A stretch of 64,000 bases of DNA from Comamonas sp. Y33R10-2 (GCF_019355935.1 NZ_CP079925.1:124001-188000), one strand, 5' to 3'; shown: positions 16,690 to 26,493, counted from the first letter of the stretch. Numbers and translations: made by a program. Notes: a model not told the origin generated them from the sequence alone.

Positions 16690-16716
16690 TTTAAAAAAAT
16701 TGCCAAGGAGCCAGAA

Positions 16717-17115
16717 ATGAGCGAATGGATTTCTATCTGCACGATTGACGACATCCCCGTGCTCGGCGCCCGCCGCGTGGCGCGTGCGCAAGGGATGGAT
16801 GTAGCAGTCTTTCGCAACGCCGAAAACGAAGTATTTGCCCTGCTTGACCGCTGCCCGCACAAGGGCGGCCCGCTGTCTCAAGGCATTGTGTTTGGCCGCA
16901 GCGTGGCCTGCCCGCTGCACAACTGGACGATTGCGCTGAGCAGCGGTGAAGCCGCTGCGCCTGACGAAGGCTGCACGCCGTACTTCAGCGTGCGGGTGGA
17001 GGATGGCGAGGTGCAGCTGCGAGCCGATGAGCTTGCAAGCCGCGCACTGGAGCAGACGCGGCCCCACGGGGGCCCTGCGCATTGCAGCGGCAAATCAGCC
17101 TGCACTGCTGCCTGA
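16717..17115 (+). CDS. nirD: Nitrite reductase small subunit, Rieske-type
   Basis: 132 residues. The Rieske [2Fe-2S] ligands appear as CPHKGGPLS (residues 47-55) and CPLHNW (67-72). The N-terminus SEWISICTIDDIPVLGARRV is typical of NirD. It lies 27 bp after nirB with GGAG before its ATG. It is the partner of NirB in electron transfer. The C-terminal 15 residues (HCSGKSACTAA end) extend a little past the usual NirD end and contain two extra cysteines. Confidence 0.93.
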   Translation: MSEWISICTIDDIPVLGARRVARAQGMDVAVFRNAENEVFALLDRCPHKGGPLSQGIVFGRSVACPLHNWTIALSSGEAAAPDEGCTPYFSVRVEDGEVQLRADELASRALEQTRPHGGPAHCSGKSACTAA

Positions 17116-17133
17116 ATCTTTTTTGCTATAGAT

Positions 17134-17178
17134 GTAATAGCTACTGGCGCTTATTGGATGAGCGCCATAGCCCCAAAA
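17134..17178 (+). repeat. Palindromic repeat (family A), between nirD and nasA
   Basis: ATAGCTACTGGCGCTTATT, then GAGCGCCATAGCCCCAAAA. The GGCGCT/AGCGCC arms pair. It has one extra base before CCAAAA relative to other copies. Confidence 0.78.
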
Positions 17179-17193
17179 CACTGAAAGCCTGCC

Positions 17194-20040
17194 ATGCCTG
17201 AGACCCGATCCACCTGCCCCTACTGCGGCGTTGGCTGTGGAGTCATCATTGAGTCGGATGGCGTGCAAATCACCGGCGTGCGGGGCGACCCCGATCACCC
17301 TGCCAATCGGGGGCGTTTGTGCACCAAGGGCAGTACTTTGCACCTGACTGCAGCGCCCGTACACGCCCAGCAATCGCGCCTGCTGCAGCCTCTGCGCAGA
17401 TTCGACCGGGCATCGGCCCCGCAACCGGTGAGCTGGGATGCAGCGCTGGATGATGTGGCTGGCCGCATGGCGCAAATCCGCGCGGAGCATGGCCCGGATG
17501 CGCTGGGTTTTTACCTCAGCGGCCAGTTGCTGACGGAGGACTATTACGTCTTTAACAAGCTGGTCAAAGGTCTGCTGGGCACGAATAACTTGGACACCAA
17601 TTCCCGCTTGTGCATGAGCAGCGCCGTGGCGGGCTACAAGGCCACGCTGGGGGCTGATGCGCCGCCCGCCTGCTATGAAGACATTGACCTGGCCAGCTGC
17701 ATGTTCATCGTGGGCAGCAATATGGCCTGGGCGCACCCGATTCTGTTTCGCCGTGTGGAAGAGGCCAAGGCGCGCAACCCGCAGCTCAAAATCATTGTGG
17801 CCGACCCGCGCAAGACTGAGACTGCCGAGCTGGCTGATCTTTATCTGCCGTTGCAACCGGGCAGCGATGTGATGCTGTTTCACAGCTTGCTGCACATCAT
17901 GCTGTGGGAAGGCTGGATGGATAACGCTTTCATCGAGGTACACACCAGCGGCTTTGCAGCACTGAAAGAGCTGGTGCGCGAAGCCACGCCCGAGAGAGCA
18001 TCTGCCATTTGTGGCGTGCCCACAGAGGATTTGTACAAGGCCGCACGCTGGATTGCTTTGGGGGGTGCAGACAGCGTGCCACGTCAACCCACGTTGAGTC
18101 TGTACTGTCAGGGGCTCAACCAGAGCGCCAGCGGCACGGCGAACAACGCGGCGCTCATCAATTTGCACTTGGCGACAGGCCAGATTGGCAAGCCCGGCGC
18201 GGGGCCGTTGTCTCTCACCGGTCAGCCCAACGCCATGGGCGGGCGCGAGGTGGGCGGCTTGTCGAATTTGCTCAGCGCCCACCGCGACATGGCCAACCCG
18301 CTGCACCGCGAAGAAGTGGCACAGCTGTGGGGCGTAGAAAGTATTCCATCTAGGCCCGGAAAGTCTGCAATAGAGATGTTTGAGGCGGCGGCCGATGGCC
18401 AGATCAAAGCGCTGTGGATTGCCTGCACCAACCCCGCGCAAAGCATGCCCGACCAAGCCATGGTGCGCCGCGCGCTGGAGCGCGCCGAGCTTGTGGTGGT
18501 GCAAGAAGCTTTTGCTGCGACCGAAACCACGGCCTACGCTGACTGGTTGCTGCCCGCCACCACCTGGGGCGAAAAGCTGGGCACCGTTACCAACAGCGAG
18601 CGCCGCATCTCCCGCGTGCGTGCTGCCGTGGCTGCGCCCGGTCTGGCGCGCCACGACTGGCAGATTGGCGTGCAGCTGGCGCGGCGGCTGGAGCCCTTGG
18701 TGCGCCCCGGCAAGCCTTCGCTTTTTGGCTATGACATCAGCCGCGCCGAAGCAGCAGCCGAGGCCATCTGGAACGAGCACCGCGAAAGCACGCGTGGGCG
18801 AGATTTGGACATCACCGGTCTGAGCTGGCAAATGCTTCACGACAAGGGCCCGCAGCAATGGCCTGTGCCCAGCGGCGCAGCGCAAGGCACGCAGCGCCTG
18901 TACACCGACGGCCAGTTTGTGAGCGATGACGGCCGTGCCCGCTTTGATGCGCAGCCCTGGAAGCCCGTGGCCGTGCAGCGCGATGCGCGCCACCCTTTCA
19001 GCCTGAACACCGGCCGTTTGCGTGACCAGTGGCATGGTATGACGCGTACCGGCCAGCTAGGCCGACTGTTTGCCCATGTGAGCGAGCCGCAGTTGCAGGT
19101 GCACCCGCAAGACATGCAGCGCCTGCAGCTGCAAGATGGCGATCTGGTCCATGTCTCCAACCGCTACGGCGCTATCGTGTTGCCCGTAAAGGCCGATACG
19201 GGTCTGCAGCACTCTCAGCTGTATCTGCCCATGCACTGGGGCGGTATGTACCTGAGTGGACGCAGCTCCAAAGGCCAGCGTTTAGCGGGTGTGAATGAGC
19301 TGACTACCCCTGAGTTCTGCCCGCGCTCCAAGCAGCCAGAACTCAAGCATGTTGCCGTGAGACTGCTCAAGGCCGAGGTGCCTTGGACTTGCATGGGCAT
19401 GGCCTGGCTGGATGAATCGCAGGTTCTGGCCACGCGCGCAGCTTTGACAGAGCTGATGGCGGAGTTCGACTTTGCCAGCTGCGTGCTGTTTGGCCGTTCT
19501 GTACCGCTGGAAAAGGCCAGCGAAGGCCGCACCGGCGTGCAGTTTCGCGCCGCAGCGTATGAGGCCCCGAGCGCCGAGGTTTTGAAGCGACTGCACCAGT
19601 TGCTGCAATTAGATGGAGCGCAGGCGCTGCGCTATGTCGATGCCCGCCGCCAATGCAGTCGTGCCATGGCCATCGGTCAGCAAGGTGGCGAGCCTGTGCT
19701 GAATGCCTTTTTGCTGTGTGGTGATGCCAGCGCAGGGCAGTGGCTGGCGCCCGTGCTGCGCGATGAGCAATCCACCAAAAGTTTTGGCCGACTGCTGCTG
19801 TCCTCGGGTAGTAAACCGCCAGCCGCTATGGCGGCGCGCTCGCCACAGGTTTGCGCCTGCATGAATGTGGATGAGGCCAGCATTACCGCCAAGCTGGGCC
19901 AGTGCAGCGGTTCACCCGATGAGCGGCTGGCGCAACTCAAGTCTTCGCTGGGTTGCGGTACGCGCTGCGGCTCCTGCATTCCTACGATCAAACAACTGGT
20001 GCAGGCGGTGCCCCCTGTCACCCTGATGGTTGCTGCATAA
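17194..20040 (+). CDS. nasA: Assimilatory nitrate reductase catalytic subunit
   Basis: 948 residues. The N-terminal [4Fe-4S] motif is CPYCGVGCGV, with the fourth ligand in GRLCTKG (about residue 48). Molybdopterin-domain segments follow (DTNSRLCMSSAVAGY, IVGSNMAWAHPI, QSASGTANNAALINLHLATG, QPNAMGGREVGG). The C-terminal 70 residues add a BFD-like [2Fe-2S] domain (VCACMNVDEASITAKL, then GCGTRCGSCIPTIKQLV). It reduces cytoplasmic nitrate to nitrite. No separate NasC-type flavin reductase is adjacent, so the fused iron-sulfur domain may take electrons from another donor. Confidence 0.94.
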   Translation: MPETRSTCPYCGVGCGVIIESDGVQITGVRGDPDHPANRGRLCTKGSTLHLTAAPVHAQQSRLLQPLRRFDRASAPQPVSWDAALDDVAGRMAQIRAEHGPDALGFYLSGQLLTEDYYVFNKLVKGLLGTNNLDTNSRLCMSSAVAGYKATLGADAPPACYEDIDLASCMFIVGSNMAWAHPILFRRVEEAKARNPQLKIIVADPRKTETAELADLYLPLQPGSDVMLFHSLLHIMLWEGWMDNAFIEVHTSGFAALKELVREATPERASAICGVPTEDLYKAARWIALGGADSVPRQPTLSLYCQGLNQSASGTANNAALINLHLATGQIGKPGAGPLSLTGQPNAMGGREVGGLSNLLSAHRDMANPLHREEVAQLWGVESIPSRPGKSAIEMFEAAADGQIKALWIACTNPAQSMPDQAMVRRALERAELVVVQEAFAATETTAYADWLLPATTWGEKLGTVTNSERRISRVRAAVAAPGLARHDWQIGVQLARRLEPLVRPGKPSLFGYDISRAEAAAEAIWNEHRESTRGRDLDITGLSWQMLHDKGPQQWPVPSGAAQGTQRLYTDGQFVSDDGRARFDAQPWKPVAVQRDARHPFSLNTGRLRDQWHGMTRTGQLGRLFAHVSEPQLQVHPQDMQRLQLQDGDLVHVSNRYGAIVLPVKADTGLQHSQLYLPMHWGGMYLSGRSSKGQRLAGVNELTTPEFCPRSKQPELKHVAVRLLKAEVPWTCMGMAWLDESQVLATRAALTELMAEFDFASCVLFGRSVPLEKASEGRTGVQFRAAAYEAPSAEVLKRLHQLLQLDGAQALRYVDARRQCSRAMAIGQQGGEPVLNAFLLCGDASAGQWLAPVLRDEQSTKSFGRLLLSSGSKPPAAMAARSPQVCACMNVDEASITAKLGQCSGSPDERLAQLKSSLGCGTRCGSCIPTIKQLVQAVPPVTLMVAA

Positions 20041-20062
20041 ATTTTTAGCTGAAAGGTCTGCC

Positions 20063-20887
20063 ATGACTTCCCGCCACGCCCACTCTCTGTCTTCCTCGGG
20101 CCGCTGCTATCTGGTGGGTGCTGGGCCGGGTGACCCGGAATTGCTCACCATCAAGGCTTTCAAGCTGATTCAGAGCGCTACGCTGCTGCTGGTTGACGAT
20201 CTGGTTTCTGCTGAAATCGTCAAGCTCGCCAGTCCCAAGACCCGCGTGATTGCCGTGGGCAAGCGCGGTGGGCGCGAAAGTACATCGCAGGAGTTCATTG
20301 AAAAGCTGATGATCATGGCCGCGCGTCAGGGAGAGATTGTGGTGCGACTCAAAGGCGGCGATCCCTTCATCTTTGGCCGAGGGGGTGAAGAAGTTGAACA
20401 TCTGCGCGCTACAGGTGTGCAGGTGGAAGTGGTCAATGGCATTACAGCGGGGCTGGCGGCAGCCACCAGTCTGGGCGTGTCACTCACCCACCGCGATCAT
20501 GCGCATGGCGTGGTGTTTGTGACGGGTCACCCCAAACCCGGTGGTGTGCAAAACGACTGGCGCCAGCTGGCTCAGACTGCTCACGTAGTGGGCTTGACGC
20601 TGGTGGTCTACATGGGCGTGAGTTCTGTGCCGCATATTCAGGCCGAGCTACTGGCCGGTGGCCTGCCCGCCAGCACGCCTGTGGCGCTGGTGCAAAGTGC
20701 CAGCCTGCCTACGCAGCAGCAGGTCGTCACGCAGCTGGGGGATATGTCCACAGCGCTTGTCAGCAGCGGTTTGGGGAGCCCGTGCGTCTTTGTGATTGGG
20801 CAAGTCGTCAAACAGGCGGCAGTGAGTCAGTTTGAGCTTGGAGCATGGCTAGGAGAGGTGGAGCCGCGCCGCGCTGTCGGGGTGTGA
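20063..20887 (+). CDS. cobA: Uroporphyrinogen-III C-methyltransferase (siroheme branch)
   Basis: 274 residues from the ATG at 20063, with GAAAGG upstream. SAM methyltransferase signatures are YLVGAGPGDPELLTIKA, VGKRGGRESTSQ, VRLKGGDPFIFGRGGEE and VVNGITAGLAAATSLGV, with THRDHAHG. It makes precorrin-2 from uroporphyrinogen III. Position 22 bp after nasA implies that it supplies siroheme for NirB. It is the single-domain form, without the CysG oxidase/chelatase part. Confidence 0.93.
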   Translation: MTSRHAHSLSSSGRCYLVGAGPGDPELLTIKAFKLIQSATLLLVDDLVSAEIVKLASPKTRVIAVGKRGGRESTSQEFIEKLMIMAARQGEIVVRLKGGDPFIFGRGGEEVEHLRATGVQVEVVNGITAGLAAATSLGVSLTHRDHAHGVVFVTGHPKPGGVQNDWRQLAQTAHVVGLTLVVYMGVSSVPHIQAELLAGGLPASTPVALVQSASLPTQQQVVTQLGDMSTALVSSGLGSPCVFVIGQVVKQAAVSQFELGAWLGEVEPRRAVGV

Positions 20888-21064
20888 GTGGCTGGAAAGC
20901 GTTGGCATTTTCAAGAACCCGTGAACGCAATAAGCAATTGCCAACGTCCCGCACTTGTCATGAGGCGCTAGCATGTGTAGCTAGAATTTTTACGCCCTGA
21001 ACATTCACCACGCCCGGCCCCGCACATCTGCAGGGGGATGAGGGTCGGCACACCGAGATAAGTG
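20888..21064. other. Intergenic gap with a long-loop inverted repeat
   Basis: CGTTGGCA at 20900-20907 is repeated inverted as TGCCAACG at 20939-20946 (8 bp, 31-base loop). There is no U-tract. It holds the end of the nas unit and the presumed promoter of the aldehyde dehydrogenase. Confidence 0.4.
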
Positions 21065-22507
21065 ATGAGCACTGCATACCCCGATACCCAGCTTTTGATT
21101 GATGGACAGTGGCAGGCAGCTGCCAGCGGCAAGGCGATTGATGTGCGCAACCCGGCATCGGGCGAAGTCATCGGTCGCGTGGCGCATGCCGATATTCCTG
21201 ACTTGGACCGCGCACTCGCCGCTGCGGACAAGGGCTTTCAGGTATGGCGCAAGGTGTCTGCGCATGAGCGCGGTGCCATCATGCGCCGTGCGGCGGCGCT
21301 GCTCAAAGAGCGTGCTGACGAGATCGCGGCGCTGCTGACGCAGGAGCAGGGCAAGCCGCTGGCCGAGGCAAAGGGCGAGATCATTGCCGGTGCCGGCATC
21401 ATTGAATGGTTTGCGGACGAGGCTCTGCGCATCTATGGCCGCATCGTGCCCTCGCGCCGCCCTGAGCAGCAGCAACTGGTGATCAAGGAGCCTGTGGGCC
21501 CGGTAGCGGCTTTTACTCCCTGGAACTTCCCGGTCAACCAGATCGTGCGCAAGATTGGCGCGGCGCTGGCCTCGGGCTGCTCCTTTTTGTGCAAGGCACC
21601 TGAAGAAACGCCGGCCTCGCCCGCAGCGCTGCTCAAGTGCTTTGTGGATGCGGGCATTCCCGCCGGTGTGGTGGGTCTGGTCTATGGCGACCCGGCCCAG
21701 ATCTCGTCATATCTGATTGCCAGCCCGGTAATCCGTAAAGTGACGTTCACCGGCTCTACCGCCGTGGGCAAGCAGCTGGCGGCGCTGGCCGGCCAGCACA
21801 TGAAGCGCAGCACCATGGAACTGGGCGGACATGCACCCGTGATCGTGGCCGAGGATGCTGATGTGGCGCTGGCCGTCAAGGCCGCAGGTGCTGCCAAGTT
21901 CCGCAACGCGGGGCAGGTCTGCATCTCGCCCACGCGTTTTTTGGTGCACAACAGCGTGCGCGAGGAGTTCACCCGCGCCATGGTGGCCCATGCCGAGGCG
22001 CTGAAGGTGGGCAATGGTCTGGAGCAAGGAATCCAGATGGGCCCATTGGCCAACCCGCGCCGCGTAACAGCGCTGACCCAGTTGATTCAAAACGCAGAGC
22101 ATAGTGGTGCCAAGCTGCTGACCGGCGGCGCATCGTTTGGCGATGCCGGTAACTACTTTGCCCCTACGGTGCTGTCTGATGTACCTTTGACGGCTGATAT
22201 CTTCAATCAGGAGCCCTTTGGTCCCGTAGCGGCGATTCGCGGCTTTGACAAGATTGAAGACGCTATTCAAGAGGCCAATCGCCTGTCGTATGGCTTGGCT
22301 GCCTATGCCTTTACGCGCTCGCTCAAGACATCACACCAGCTGGCGCAGGATGTGGAAGCAGGCATGTTGTGGATCAATCAGCCTGCGCTGCCATCGGCCG
22401 AACTGCCGTTTGGCGGCATCAAGGATTCAGGCTATGGCTCAGAAGGTGGGCCTGAGGCGCTGGAGGCTTATCTGGTTTCCAAGGCTGTGGCTATTAGCTG
22501 CGTGTAA
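21065..22507 (+). CDS. NAD(P)-dependent aldehyde dehydrogenase, succinate-semialdehyde type
   Basis: 480 residues from the ATG at 21065 (a GTG lies directly before it). Family motifs are [22 protein letters not shown], the general-base segment MELGGHAP and the catalytic cysteine in [11 protein letters not shown] (about residue 285). The C-terminus ends [15 protein letters not shown]. It oxidises an aldehyde to the acid with NAD(P). The PEETPASP and GQVCISP contexts are common in succinate-semialdehyde or alpha-ketoglutarate-semialdehyde dehydrogenases. The exact substrate is not readable, and it has no operon partner. Confidence 0.88.
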   Translation: MSTAYPDTQLLIDGQWQAAASGKAIDVRNPASGEVIGRVAHADIPDLDRALAAADKGFQVWRKVSAHERGAIMRRAAALLKERADEIAALLTQEQGKPLAEAKGEIIAGAGIIEWFADEALRIYGRIVPSRRPEQQQLVIKEPVGPVAAFTPWNFPVNQIVRKIGAALASGCSFLCKAPEETPASPAALLKCFVDAGIPAGVVGLVYGDPAQISSYLIASPVIRKVTFTGSTAVGKQLAALAGQHMKRSTMELGGHAPVIVAEDADVALAVKAAGAAKFRNAGQVCISPTRFLVHNSVREEFTRAMVAHAEALKVGNGLEQGIQMGPLANPRRVTALTQLIQNAEHSGAKLLTGGASFGDAGNYFAPTVLSDVPLTADIFNQEPFGPVAAIRGFDKIEDAIQEANRLSYGLAAYAFTRSLKTSHQLAQDVEAGMLWINQPALPSAELPFGGIKDSGYGSEGGPEALEAYLVSKAVAISCV

Positions 22508-22593
22508 CCCCCTGAGGCGCTTTGCGCCTTCCCCTTTTCTCTACGCGCTGCGCGCTATGGAAGGGGGACGACGCCATCGCCGCGAGGCGGCTC
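22508..22593 (-). repeat. Second repeat family (family B), intergenic copy
   Basis: Starts directly after the aldehyde dehydrogenase stop. On the minus strand it contains GAGCCGCCTCGCGGCG and GGCGTCGTCCCCCT, matching 31 of 32 bases of the copy inside gspK at 56165-56196. Internal palindromes are GGCGCTTTGCGCC and GCGCTGCGCGC. Confidence 0.75.
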
Positions 22594-22640
22594 TTGCTTG
22601 GCATCTCTGAGTTGGCGCATGCCTAATTTTAGTTCGTGCT

Positions 22641-22682
22641 CCCATAAAAAACCGCTGTGTTTGCAGCGGCTTTTTTTATGGG
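22641..22682. terminator. Bidirectional terminator
   Basis: CCCATAAAAAA-CCGCTG, a 6-base loop, then CAGCGG-CTTTTTTTATGGG. A/T runs flank both sides of the stem, so it can end both the aldehyde dehydrogenase (+) and the FUSC gene (-). Confidence 0.85.
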
Positions 22683-22699
22683 CGATGGTGCTCAGCTCG

Positions 22700-24718
22700 T
22701 CAGGCAATCTTGGCGGTGCTGGCAAAAAAGCGCTGATGCTCGCCAATGTCCTGCGCGGCGAGTTGCAGTTGCAGGGCTTGCTCGGGTTGGCGTTGCTCTA
22801 TGCGTGCTGCGACGCCTGTCAGCAAAGGAATGGCCTTGGCGGGGGCGGTTGGCAGTTGCTGCAATCTTTGTAGCGCACTGCGCGCGCCGCGTAAGGTGCT
22901 TTCGGATAGCAATCTATCTTCCTCCAAAGCGTGGAGTATGAGCACAGCCTTGCCTACGCGCAGAGCGGCCAAGCCACAGTCAGCGGCCTCTTGTGCGGCG
23001 CTGATGCTGATTTTTTCAGAGGTGCGCACAAGTCGCAGCAGGCGGTGATAGAGGCGGGCGCGCATCACCCGCACATTAAGGGTGTGCAGCGGCGTAGCGG
23101 CCATGTCTTGCAGCTCATGAACCATCATGGCGCGCAGACCTGCGATTTTTCCTTGCACGGTCACTGGCAAGATAAAATGGTAAGCGAACCAGCCAGCCAG
23201 CGGGCCTGTAACGATGGCAAAAGCCATGGATAGCGAATTCCCGTAGTCCAGCTGATAAGGGAAGTGCGGCCATAGCGCCAGCAATATCACCATATTGCAG
23301 TCAAAGCCAGACAAAGCGGTTCGGTGGTGGCTGAACAGCAGTGCGCCGATGAGGATGAAGGGCATCATCATCAGCACCATCTGCAATTGGCTGCTGGCAA
23401 ACGGCCAAAAAAACCATTGGCAGGCCAGTGCAACGCCAGCGCCCATGGCTTGACCGGCAATGACAAAGCGCATGGTGAAGACCGGGTTTTCGAAGGATGA
23501 AAACACAGTCACCATGATGGACAGGCCCAGCAGCATGAAAGCGCCGCCCTGCCAGCCTGTCAACGCCCAAACCAAACCCACTAAAAAAATGGCACTAAAA
23601 GCGCGCAGCATGGCGCGGCGGGCGCCTACCCAGTCGCTGTGTAGCACCACGGGAAACTGGCGGGCGCGGTGGTTGGCTGGCAGGGGCAGGTCGCTGGCAG
23701 CCACAAAGTGAGCTTGCAGGGCAATGCCAAGATTGCCCAGAATTTCTTGCGCATGACCCCATCCAGCAGCCGCTTCTTGGGCGCTGGCAAGCGCATCAAT
23801 CGCCGCAAGTGGCGCGGGCTGGGTCTCCAGCAGGTGAGCGGCTTGTTCCAGGGCCTGTGCTATGGTTTGGGCTTGCTCCGCAGTGAATGCAGGGGTGATG
23901 GTTTTGCCCGTGCAGTCACGCAGCCAGAGAAGTGCCGAGATTTGCGTATTGATCAGGCGACGCAGCGCACGCACGGCCCGACGCGAGCGTGTGGAGCCAG
24001 CGGCATGCAGGTCTAGCCCTTCTTCAATGGCGGCCATGGCGGATAGGCGCTCAGCCAGATCCTTGGGGCCGAGCACACCTTTGCCATGCGCGGCGGCCTG
24101 CGATGCGGCTTTCAATGCAGCCATTGACGCAGTGGCAATGTCACGCAACAAACGAGCGCAGAGGCGACGCACTTTGTCGTCACCGGGGATCTCAGCACTC
24201 ACGGGTGTGAACAACCAGCCCACGATGAGTGCGACTACCACGCCGGTGAGCGCGGTAAACAAACGGTCCCAGCCCAGCTCATATACAAAGGTGGGATTGC
24301 CTCCGTCTAGCAGGGCCACCATAGAGGCTGAATAGCCCGCCAGCATGGTGCCGTAAGAGGTAAAGCTGCGTTGCAGATTGCCCAGTCCGGCGCAAACGCC
24401 AATCCATATAGCCAGCCCGGTGACGAGCCAGAGCAAGTCGCCATTCGCCACAAGTACCAGCACGACACCGGCGGCTGTGCCAATGAGGGTTCCAAAAAGG
24501 CGGAAAAAACTTTTTTCCAGCAACTGCCCGCGCAATGGTTGCGATGCAGCCCAAACTGTCATTCCTGCCCATTGCGGGTGTTGCAATCCCACTACCCAAG
24601 CCAAAAACACGGCAATACAGACGGCAAATGCCGTGCGCAAATGCAGACGCAGGCGAGCGCTATCAAAGCCCCAGCGGGTGGCGTTTTCTAACAAGCGGTC
24701 ATAGGCAGCAACGCTCAT
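22700..24718 (-). CDS. FUSC family inner-membrane protein (AaeB/YccS-like exporter)
   Basis: 672 residues. Two clusters of hydrophobic helices (residues about 30-170 and 385-520) are separated and followed by helical cytoplasmic regions, the usual FUSC plan. LRTAFAVCIAVFLAWVVGL, GMTVWAASQPLRGQLLEKS and FGTLIGTAAGVVLVLV at the front are characteristic. Members export aromatic acids or related compounds. The MarR-type gene directly upstream overlaps it (ATGA at 24715-24718), a common arrangement for a ligand-induced efflux system. No HlyD-type partner lies beside it. Confidence 0.88.
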   Translation of the reverse strand: MSVAAYDRLLENATRWGFDSARLRLHLRTAFAVCIAVFLAWVVGLQHPQWAGMTVWAASQPLRGQLLEKSFFRLFGTLIGTAAGVVLVLVANGDLLWLVTGLAIWIGVCAGLGNLQRSFTSYGTMLAGYSASMVALLDGGNPTFVYELGWDRLFTALTGVVVALIVGWLFTPVSAEIPGDDKVRRLCARLLRDIATASMAALKAASQAAAHGKGVLGPKDLAERLSAMAAIEEGLDLHAAGSTRSRRAVRALRRLINTQISALLWLRDCTGKTITPAFTAEQAQTIAQALEQAAHLLETQPAPLAAIDALASAQEAAAGWGHAQEILGNLGIALQAHFVAASDLPLPANHRARQFPVVLHSDWVGARRAMLRAFSAIFLVGLVWALTGWQGGAFMLLGLSIMVTVFSSFENPVFTMRFVIAGQAMGAGVALACQWFFWPFASSQLQMVLMMMPFILIGALLFSHHRTALSGFDCNMVILLALWPHFPYQLDYGNSLSMAFAIVTGPLAGWFAYHFILPVTVQGKIAGLRAMMVHELQDMAATPLHTLNVRVMRARLYHRLLRLVRTSEKISISAAQEAADCGLAALRVGKAVLILHALEEDRLLSESTLRGARSALQRLQQLPTAPAKAIPLLTGVAARIEQRQPEQALQLQLAAQDIGEHQRFFASTAKIA

Positions 24719-25206
24719 GCACCCTCTCCCGCTTCAGGATGGAGTTGCGCGCAGCGCTGTGCGTGCATGGTTTCGATACGAGACTGAATCTTTTGGACGC
24801 TGCCCAGCATCGTCTCGATCTCGGAGTCATTCAAGTCCTGCAGCAAGCTGCGTTCGGCTTCCAGCATGGTGGCGCGAATGTTATCCACAGCCGCGTTGCC
24901 ATCCGCGGTGAGAAAGATGCGTTTGCTGCGACGATCAGCCACATCGGCTCTGCGCTCAAGCCAGCCCTTACCTTCCAAAATGTCCAGCAGACGAACCAGA
25001 GTGGAGCCATCCAAACCCACGCGCTCGGCCAGCTCCTTTTGCGTGACGCCATCCCCCCAAGCTCGCAGGTGCAAAAGCGGCGTCCAAGTGGCATCGGTCA
25101 GGCCATTGGCGGCGAGTTGCTCCTCGACAAAGCGGCGCCATTGGCGAGTCAACGTGACCATCAAAAAACCCAGACGGTCGCGGGCGGGGGCATTGGCAAA
25201 AGACAT
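24715..25206 (-). CDS. MarR family transcriptional regulator
   Basis: 163 residues from the ATG at 25206; a TTG at 25230 would add 8 residues but lies in the operator-like repeat. Winged-helix features are TWTPLLHLRAWGDGVTQKEL, RVGLDGSTLVRLLDILEGKG and the wing DVADRRSKRIFLT. It likely represses itself and the FUSC exporter until an aromatic ligand binds, as in many MarR systems. The AT-rich inverted repeat just upstream supports autoregulation. Confidence 0.9.
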   Translation of the reverse strand: MSFANAPARDRLGFLMVTLTRQWRRFVEEQLAANGLTDATWTPLLHLRAWGDGVTQKELAERVGLDGSTLVRLLDILEGKGWLERRADVADRRSKRIFLTADGNAAVDNIRATMLEAERSLLQDLNDSEIETMLGSVQKIQSRIETMHAQRCAQLHPEAGEGA

Positions 25207-25227
25207 GGCTGAATTTTGCTTCTTATT

Positions 25228-25254
25228 CAATTAATTTGTAGTTCAATCTAATTG
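25228..25254. promoter_or_regulatory. Putative MarR operator
   Basis: CAATTA at 25228-25233 is inverted as TAATTG at 25249-25254, with a 15-base AT-rich centre. It lies 22 bp before the MarR start. Confidence 0.5.
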
Positions 25255-25301
25255 AGTCTGCATTTATTTATAGGGTATTCCCTTGGTTCCCGCGCTGATG
25301 C

Positions 25302-26390
25302 TTAAAAGTAAGTGGGAATCCATAGATTCAAAAACAGACCTGCGCCAAGTAGCCAGGCGAAGAGGGTCAGAGCCAAAATCAAGGGCTTGACGCCCGCAGA
25401 TCGAACGGCGTGAATGTGGGTTGTGAGCCCTAAAGCGGCCATGGCCATTGTCAGCAGCGCGTTGTCCAGTTGAATGCCAACACTGACAACGGCTTGAGGC
25501 AATACGCCCAAAGAATTGATGCCGGTCATCGCTACAAAGCCCAAAGCAAACCAAGGGATGGTGATCTTGCCGCGTGCTTGGCCATCGCTGACCGCTTCTC
25601 GGCGTTCTCTGCGCGAAAGCCAGATTGAGAGCAGTAGTAGAAAAGGAGCCAGCATCATCACGCGCACCATCTTGGAGATGACGGCGGTATCAGCGGCTTC
25701 ACGCCCCACCGCCTCACCGGCAGCCACAACCTGCGCTACTTCATGAACTGTAGAGCCAACGAACATGCCGTATTGCTGGGCGCTGATGTTGATCCAGCCG
25801 TACTCTGCATTCCAGTGAAAAAGCGCAGGGTAGATAAAGGTCGCCAAAGTGCCGAACACCACCACGGTGGCGACGGCCACCGCTACATCTTCGGCGCGAG
25901 CCTTGGCGACAGGCTCAGTGGCCAGGACAGCCGCCGCGCCGCAGATCGATGCACCTGCACCGACGAGCAGCGTAGTGCGCCGGTCCATACCTAGCAGTTT
26001 CTGCCCGGCCCACTGCGCTAGCAAAAAAGTGCTGCCAAGCACCAGCGCGTCAATCACCACGGCTGCCATGCCGACTTGCCCCATATCCTGAAACGTCAAG
26101 CGCAGGCCGTAGAGCACGATGCCAGTGCGCAGCAGACGGTTTTTAGAAAAAGCAATTCCGCTGGCGCATGGTTGGGCGATGAAGGGGTAAACGGTGTTGC
26201 CAATCACCAGGCCGGTGAGGATGGCCAGCGTCAGCGCGCTCAAGCCGTTGTTTTTGAGGAAGGGCAACTGCGCCGCCCAAGTAGCCGCAATAGCAATCGC
26301 GCCAGCGAGCAATAGACCGGGCAGCAAGCTGCCTGCTCTGCTGAGCCAGTCTTGTGAGGGGGTGGGGTTTTTGAGTGTTGCAGTGTTCAT
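25302..26390 (-). CDS. yeiH: YeiH family putative sulfate exporter (UPF0324)
   Basis: 362 residues with about ten hydrophobic segments. Family landmarks are LTLAILTGLVIGNTVYP, LLRTGIVLYGLRLTFQDM, the glycine-rich VGAGASICGAAAVLA and GSTVHEVAQVVAAG, and the end of the core FVAMTGINSLGVLP. It is an inner-membrane transporter whose substrate is not firmly known (sulfite or sulfate proposed for relatives). A divergent LysR gene of YeiE type controls the pair, as in enterobacteria. Confidence 0.9.
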   Translation of the reverse strand: MNTATLKNPTPSQDWLSRAGSLLPGLLLAGAIAIAATWAAQLPFLKNNGLSALTLAILTGLVIGNTVYPFIAQPCASGIAFSKNRLLRTGIVLYGLRLTFQDMGQVGMAAVVIDALVLGSTFLLAQWAGQKLLGMDRRTTLLVGAGASICGAAAVLATEPVAKARAEDVAVAVATVVVFGTLATFIYPALFHWNAEYGWINISAQQYGMFVGSTVHEVAQVVAAGEAVGREAADTAVISKMVRVMMLAPFLLLLSIWLSRRERREAVSDGQARGKITIPWFALGFVAMTGINSLGVLPQAVVSVGIQLDNALLTMAMAALGLTTHIHAVRSAGVKPLILALTLFAWLLGAGLFLNLWIPTYF

Positions 26391-26464
26391 CGTGACCTTT
26401 GGCTGGAAGAGAAAAACAGCTTCATCTGTCAGCTTGTGCTCACTTTAGATTTGTTGCTTATATT

Positions 26465-26493
26465 TGTATAACGAATAGTTTTTGTAAGATCAA
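26465..26493 (-). promoter_or_regulatory. Sigma70 promoter of yeiH
   Basis: On the minus strand, TTGATC at 26493-26488, a 17-base spacer and TATACA at 26470-26465. The start is expected near 26458. It overlaps the AT-rich region where the LysR regulator would bind. Confidence 0.6.

Noticed and set aside
17095..19035. 646-codon open frame on the minus strand opposite nasA
   Set aside because: Antisense shadow of a certain molybdoenzyme. It has no motif and no start context.
20960..20990. GCGCTAGCATGTGTAGCTAG sequence near the aldehyde dehydrogenase
   Set aside because: Contains TAGCTAG-like words but not the element's spacing.
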